The notes under the pieces were generated by a model. That model was given only the letters and a program-made list of their open reading frames with translations. It had not been told where the DNA came from and searched no databases. Shown here one piece after another: positions 58,075 through 64,000 of a DNA stretch of 64,000 nucleotides. The position numbers were made by a program, and so were the translations under genes. The stretch spans positions 19,326,501 through 19,390,500 of the forward strand of contig NC_133558.1 in the NCBI RefSeq assembly GCF_048773025.1, in the 5' to 3' direction. How positions within the stretch are numbered: the first letter of the stretch is position 1; each line of letters opens with the position of its first letter. Source of the DNA: Camelus bactrianus. Lineage: Eukaryota > Chordata > Mammalia > Artiodactyla > Camelidae.

Positions 58075-58484
58075 TGTTACGGAAATGACAGGCCAGCCAA
58101 GAAACAAGCACCACTCGGAGGGTTGGAGTACTCAGATGTATTACGCCGGCGGGCTCAGAGGGGCTTCTGCTCCAAAGCTCTGAGCACCTTCAAGATGTGC
58201 ACATGAGGTTTTATAGGGTTAATTACAAGTATGGGGCTATTAGCCAATAAGGTTCAAACAACAAAAAGCAAGGAATCAGTACACTGGAGCTTATCAATTT
58301 GGAACAGATCACGTTACTGACACTTGTTGAGCGTGGATTTACGAGTTAGCTTGTTAGCCCAGTAAACTGACACTAAACTTCAGATTTATGAGTTAGCCCG
58401 GCAGAACTTAGATCAGTAAACAGACACTTATCACACTTAGATTTATGACTTAGCTCGTTAGCCCAGCTGGGCTTTTCCTTCACA
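58075..58484 (-). mobile_element. Solo LTR of an endogenous retrovirus, present only in copy 2 (fossil)
   Basis: A 410-base block bounded by TG...CA ends (tgttacgg ... ccttcaca) and by a 4-base direct repeat gtcc on both sides (58071-58074, 58485-58488). Copy 1 has the empty site 'tgtcctcgtcccggccacc' near 16628. Read on the - strand it has a TATA-like 'cctataaaacctc', followed by a pyrimidine- and GC-richer R/U5-like part. The 4-base duplication fits a gammaretrovirus-like class I element. No viral genes are present; insertion is younger than the duplication. Confidence 0.8.
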
Positions 58485-58784
58485 GTCCCAGCCACCCTGG
58501 TCTCAAATCTGTCCTTTCCATGCCAGGACTTTTGATCCCTTGTTTTTCCCTCATCTGGCACATTCCACCCCAGTGACCTGCCCTAACTTCTGGTCTTCCC
58601 CCTTCATCTCTGCTGAAACGCTACTTCCTCAGGGATGGTTCAACTCACCCTCCACCTTCCCCCCAGGCAAGGAGAGTTTCTCCTGCTTTTTTGGCCAATG
58701 AGCATCACGTGATCGCAAAGCCACCAGCTGCCTTAGAAATTCCATGAAAACCACAAGTGTTTAGCTGTTGTTATTAGTGCCTGT

Positions 58785-59000
58785 AACAGTCCTGTATTAG
58801 CCATGGTGAGTCAGAGAAGCTGAGCCCCAAGATGCACGTACATATATAGATAAAAATGCATTTAAAACTTGGCTGACGCGATTGTGGGGCTGCAATTCCA
58901 AAATGTGCCTGCTGGGTGGGGGTGGGTAAGCTGGAGAACAGGGCAGGGCTGATGTCAAAGACTGAGTCCAAAGGCAGTCTGGGTGACAGCGTGCCTGGGC
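58785..59000 (+). mobile_element. MLT2-like LTR 5' part, copy 2 (fossil)
   Basis: Counterpart of 16955-17165. Confidence 0.5.
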
Positions 59001-59159
59001 TGTACCTTCGTCACTCTGAGATTTAGAAAAACCATCCGTTTATCATTACCCTGTATTGCACAACTTCTGAACAATGTGTTTGTTTGGCTTTTCTTTTTTT
59101 CTTATTGTTGGTGTGCTGTAAGTTTTTGAAAATAATTGTTGTGCTGTGTTTTGAAATCT

Positions 59160-60605
59160 ATAAATTCAACAACTTAAAATAGATTTCTAAGAGTAAACAG
59201 TGAGAATGAAGGACAAAGGAAGTTTGGAAACTTCTTAACATTCAGAAATTAACCAACACAATTTAAACCCATGGATTATCCTGGTTTAAAGAAGAAATCA
59301 GAAGGGAAATTAGAAATCTTTTAAACTCGATGAAAATAAAATAAAAATTTGTGGGATGCTTCAAAAGAGAGATTTATTACTTGAAATGAGCAATAAGAGA
59401 CTCTTACAAGCAATTTAAGCAAATAAATTTGATGAGTATAAAAATGAACCAATTTCTTTAAAGACATCATTTACTGAACTGAATTAAGAAAAATTAGGAA
59501 AACTAATTAATCTCCTATGAATTAAAGAAATTAAATACGTAATTTTTTTTAATTCCACAAAGAAAACTCCAGGCTCTGATGGAGCCTGGCGAAGTCTATC
59601 CAACATCGAAGTTGAACACCAGTCCTATACAAACTCTTGGAGAAAATGCAGGAGGAAGAAACGCTTTCCAAATTGTTTTATTAGGCTAGTAATACCCTGA
59701 TACCAAAACCGGATAAAGACATCAAAAAAACTAACTTCAAATCAGTATCACTCATGAATCTTAAGGAAACATCAGCAAGCAGAAGCCAACATAATATGAG
59801 CAAGAACGATTTATCTCAGGAGGCACCTTTGGATGAATATATAGAAATCAATGTAATGTATCATATTAATGTATCAAATCTCTCAGCACACTGGGAGTAA
59901 AAGGCCACTTGTTTAATTTGATGAATGACATCGTCGGAAAAGCTAGAACTGACATCATACTTTATGGTGAATGACTGAATACTTTCGACTTAATGTAAGG
60001 AACAAGGCAAGGATGCTAACACTCACCATTTCTACTTAAGGTCTAGTTCATTTCTATTGTACTAGAGGTCCTAGCCAGAGCATTGACCAAGGAAAAGCAA
60101 TAAGAGAGATATAAATATATAAAAAAAAAAAAGTAAAGTGTATTAATTTGCCAATGACATACTGTGGGCATAGAAATTCCCCAAAGAAAGCTTCTAGAAC
60201 TCCAGGTAAACAAAAGGAGACTGCAGGCTACAAGCTCAATTGGGTTGCTATGTACCAGTAATGTAACATCAAGAAAATGAATAATTTAAAATTCCATTCA
60301 TAATAGCATCAAAATAAAATACTTAGGCATCATTTTAAAGAGAATGTACCAGATTTGAACCCTGAAGTCTACATAGTGCACCTGAGAGAAAGTAAAGAAA
60401 AACTAAAGAAATGGGGATAAACTCCGTATTCACTGATTGGCATCGTCAACATTGTTAAGGCCCCAGTTCTCACAAAATCAATCTATACGTTGAAAGCAAT
60501 TCAATTCGGAATCCTAAACGCTAATCAAAACTCTGACAGTGTCTTTTAAGAAACTTACCCGCTGATTCTACAATTTATATGCAAATACAAAAACTTGAAA
60601 TACTC
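59160..60605 (+). mobile_element. Old L1 ORF2 fragment, copy 2
   Basis: Counterpart of 17280-18765 with the same order of broken ORF2 phrases; slightly shorter near 59370. Confidence 0.75.
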
Positions 60606-60949
60606 AAAATAATGACTGAAAAGGGAGCTCAGGTCTCCTGTCATCATCCCTGTGGCCACACAAGGACGCCACCACTCTGCTCTCTCCTATTCAGCACAGC
60701 CAGAGGAGCAGAGGGATTGTGATCTGAGTCAGAGAGAGATGGGAGATGAAGATGCCTTCGCAGTAGTTCTGGGTTCAGGCTGGGGGTGGGGCAGGGAGTG
60801 GAGGAGAGGAGAGCCCTGGAACCCTGCCCTGACTCTAAGGTTCCCATCTTTTCTCCTCAATACCCCTTTCACAACCTCACTGATGAAAACAACCTGAAAA
60901 ACTCAAAAGTTGATCAGTTTCTTCCACTGCCTTTTCACGTCTGGTGAAT

Positions 60950-62040
60950 ATTAAAAATTATTTGAATTTTAGTATAGTTTGAGATTTACAAGAAAAGTAG
61001 CAAAGTTAGTACGGAGTTACTGTATATCCCACACTCAGTTTCCCTGTGGGAACATCTTATATCACTGGCATACTTTTGTCACAGCTAATGAAGCAATATT
61101 GATACAATATTACTGAATTCTAAAATCTATCAAGATTTCATTAACTTCCCTTTTTTCTGATCCAGGATCCTATCAAAACCACACTGCATTGAGTCCCAAT
61201 CCTGTCTCCTTCAGACTTCTCGGGCTGTGGCAGACATCCCCCGGTTTTGATGACCTTGATGTTTGGGGAGCACTGCTCAGGGATGTTGTAGGCTGTCTCT
61301 CATTTGACTTCATTGACTGGAGCAAAGGGTTTGGGGGAAAAAGACCACAGACATGAAGTGACATTCTCCACACACCCAGGGTGCGTACTCTCCACTTGAT
61401 TATCACTAACAAGTTCACCTCGTCACCTGGCTACAGTATGTTTCCCAGGTTTCTCCTGGGAATTTTTACTTTTCCTTCCCCAATTTCCATACGGTAGTCT
61501 TTAGAAGAAAGCCACTAAGTGCAGCCCACACTTGAGGGCTGCTCTGCTATAAACACTGCTGTGCAGGGTTTTGTGCAAATATAAGTTTTCAAACGAGATG
61601 AAGCAGTACTGGAGTGATCAGCAGGTTAGACGGTGAGTCTATGTCTAGGTTTACAGGAAACTGCTGACCGTCCCTGCAGTGGCCGCGCTGCTTCGTATTC
61701 CTGCAGCAGTGCCGGGGGCTTCTGCGGCTCCACGTCCTGCTCAGCGCTTGGCATCTCCTGTTCCTGGATTCTAGCTGTTCTCATAGGTGTGATGGTGCAT
61801 CGCTGTTGTTTTTATTTACATACCCTGACAACATGATGTGGACCATCATTTCATATCCATTTCCACTGATAAATCTTCTATGATGTAATGTTTATCAGAC
61901 TTTACTCCACTTTTAAATTGTTGTCTAATTTCATATTGTTGAGTTTAAGAGTTCCATGTATATTCTAAAACAGGTCTTGTATCAGATATGTAAATTTGCA
62001 AATAATTTCTCCCTGTCTATGGTGGGAGATATTTCTCAGA
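60950..62040 (-). mobile_element. Old L1 3' end and UTR fragment, copy 2
   Basis: Counterpart of 19060-20165, full length relative to copy 1. Confidence 0.65.
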
Positions 62041-63500
62041 TAACAGTATACAGTAATGCATAAATATATTTTTCTGAGAAGACAAATGAGAAATTACTAA
62101 CTGCAGTGGCTTCTGAGTAGAGGACTTGGGTGACCAGGGGATAAGGGAAACAGTATGACTTACTTATTTTTGTATACTCTTGAGTATCTTTTGAATTCTC
62201 TTTTGTGCTCATAAATAATGTTTTCAAAAAGCAAATGACATTAAAATCCCTTACACTTGTGAAACACTTGACATTCGTCTTCAGCTCATGAGTCAGGATG
62301 CACAGTCTGACCCTCTACTCCAGACCCATCACCTGTTGACTGAGCTCTTCTGCCACAGAAATTCCATCGCTGGAAAAGATGGGCTGGATTGTATGGACAA
62401 ATCTGTCCATGGATATAGCTAAAAATGCCACATGAAATACAAAAAAAATTTTTTGAAAGTACCAAAGAGTTTATAAGATACTAATAAATGACCACATCCC
62501 AAAAGAAGGGAGAGATCCTGCTTGGCTCCAGCTCTGCACCCCCTGCTCTTGCTCTTGTCTTTTTCTCTCCATCTCCCTTCCCTTTTAAAAATTTAACAAA
62601 GTTTTTAAATCCTGATTATGGTATATATGTGTAATATATAATATATAATATAATGTATATTCACTGTAAAACAAAGTATAAATGTTAAAATGATCAATAA
62701 CAAAAAATTGAACTATAATTCTTACACCAGAGATATCTGTTTGCATTTTCTTTTAGTTTATTACACATCCTTCTGCTGATGCCCAAGTGCTGGAACTTTC
62801 TCTAAGTTGTTGAGCACGGACATCAGTGACCCCCACCCTGCACTCTCAGATGCCATGTCCTAAGTCAGCTCAGTCTCCCACCTCCTGAGAGGGCTGTCTC
62901 TCACTTTCTCCTCCCTCCTCAATCCCCTCCACTCCCTCCCCATTCCTTATTCTTAATGGTGAGGTTTTGTTTTCAGTCAGAAAATGAAAGAGGACTCTGG
63001 TAAGAATGACATCATCATCCTCCCGCACTCCTGTATCTGCACCTGTATCCTCACCTTCCCCCCAGTGATGACGGATGGTCCCTCCTGTCTAAGGCTGCCC
63101 CTCAGGGAGGGCACAGGGTGTGGCTCCTCTCTCCCCTGTATTATCACTCTCCCACTCTCTGCTGCCTCCTTCATTCCTGCCTACAGCTGCCATTCCTCCC
63201 ATTAAAATGAATCAAACAAATCTAAATAAATCAAAACAAAATACTCCCATAAACATCCACCACTCTATGTCCACTTCCCTCCCAACTACTGCCCCATGTC
63301 TATGACTCTCCTTACAGAACAATTCCCAAGTCCATTCTCACACCTACTGGGTTGTCTTTTTATTTTTAGCTAATGGATATATGCATATAGCTTTAAAAGT
63401 AAAACACTTCTGCAAGACTTGGTATCAAACAGATGTCCCCTATCTTCCTTGTCCCCCCGTCTTCTGAATCTCAGAGACAAGCTATTTTTTGACTTTTAAC
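62040..63500. other. Tail of copy 2, no gene seen
   Basis: Matches 20165-21088 and then 39365-39930 of copy 3. TATA-rich patch at 62620-62665. Confidence 0.55.
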
Positions 63501-63503
63501 TGA

Positions 63504-63610
63504 GGGGGGAGGGTATAGCTTAGTGGTGCATATGTGTTTAGTATGCACGAGGTCCTAGGTTCAATCCTAAGTACCTTCATCAAAAAATAGACAAATAAAT
63601 AAACTTAATT
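63504..63610 (+). mobile_element. tRNA-derived SINE, camelid type
   Basis: Begins gggggagggtatagcttagt, with a Pol III B box 'ggtcctaggttcaatcc' (63551-63567) and an A-rich end. This is the alanine-tRNA-derived SINE head known from camelids. It is absent from the equivalent place in copy 3 (about 39940), so it inserted after those copies separated. Confidence 0.75.
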
Positions 63611-64000
63611 CCCCTGCAAAAAATTTTTAAAAACTTTCAGTTGATTCTCTAATTATTTCTTCTGTGCCTCTAAATAGCATGTTTATAATACTCCTTTGTT
63701 TTCAGTTTTATGTACCATCTTTAGTTAATTGGTTCTTCTTTCACACACCACCATCCTCCCACTATAATTGTAATTCATAAACTTAGAAATCTTACCATTT
63801 TGATTAGCTCATGGTGCAGTGTTTGCATTGTTATGATGATGGAAATGTTAGTCACAACTGAGCACTTAGTAGACGATGATCACTTTTCTTTCCTTGAATG
63901 ATTTTTTTTATTTTCCCTGGAATAAATAATACCTTAGTTTTGTTGTACTCACTTTAAATCATTCCCAAACTCTCCACAGAGCCTAAGTCTTCCCAAATAT
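63610..64000. other. Right end of window, unit tail
   Basis: Aligns with 39940-40310 of copy 3; the next unit start, if present, would lie about 1.1 kb beyond the window. Confidence 0.6.

Larger units (their letters stand above)
41381..64000 (+). repeat. Segmental duplication, copy 2
   Basis: Second copy of the unit, carrying class I pseudogene B. It differs from copy 1 by a solo LTR (58075-58484), by a collapsed GT repeat (57430), and by a long T run (41965-42003). It continues past the point where copy 1 is cut by L1: 62945-64000 matches 39365-40310 of the third copy, and the SINE at 63504 is absent there. Confidence 0.9.

Overview
This is mammalian nuclear DNA from an MHC class I region, most likely of a camelid (camel, llama or alpaca). 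Two class I heavy-chain genes with the standard eight-exon layout lie on the + strand. The L1 3' ends are of the artiodactyl type, and an alanine-tRNA-derived SINE near 63.5 kb looks like the camelid family. The genus cannot be fixed from sequence alone.

Layout. Bases 1-21088 and 41381-64000 are two copies of one segmental duplication. Each holds, in the same order, upstream old repeats, a + strand class I gene, about 6 kb of intergenic DNA with LTR and MIR fossils, a - strand class I-like relic, more LTR and MIR fossils, and two old L1 blocks. A third, more diverged partial copy has only the tail of the unit (33640-35320 and 37880-41380). Where the tail repeats (37880 versus 60620) the tandem period is about 22.7 kb. 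Between copy 1 and the copy 3 relic sit a near full-length - strand L1 (21090-28268), a broken TRIM-family RING/B-box exon (29180-29631) and a second, 5'-truncated L1 (31815-33625).

Genes. Gene A (2283-5344) has eight exons that splice to an uninterrupted 361-residue class I chain with conserved peptide-groove anchors, the N86 glycosylation site, a CD8-loop region, a membrane segment and a cytoplasmic tail. Its promoter has kB, interferon-response, X2-like and CCAAT elements and a TATA-like box. Gene B (43678-46751) has the same exon plan and a good interferon-response element. It has lost the usual start codon (an upstream in-frame ATG exists), one base of exon 2, a key groove tyrosine, the tail tyrosine and the TATA match, so it reads as a recent pseudogene. 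No other intact host gene was found.

The most interesting signals concern how the duplication evolved. A stretch of about 0.6-0.9 kb is almost identical between copies although its surroundings are clearly diverged. A solo LTR and a SINE are present in one copy only, and L1 sequence lies exactly at the edge of copy 1. Relics of divergent class I-like genes lie antisense in each unit. I see no evidence for a wholly new biological system.
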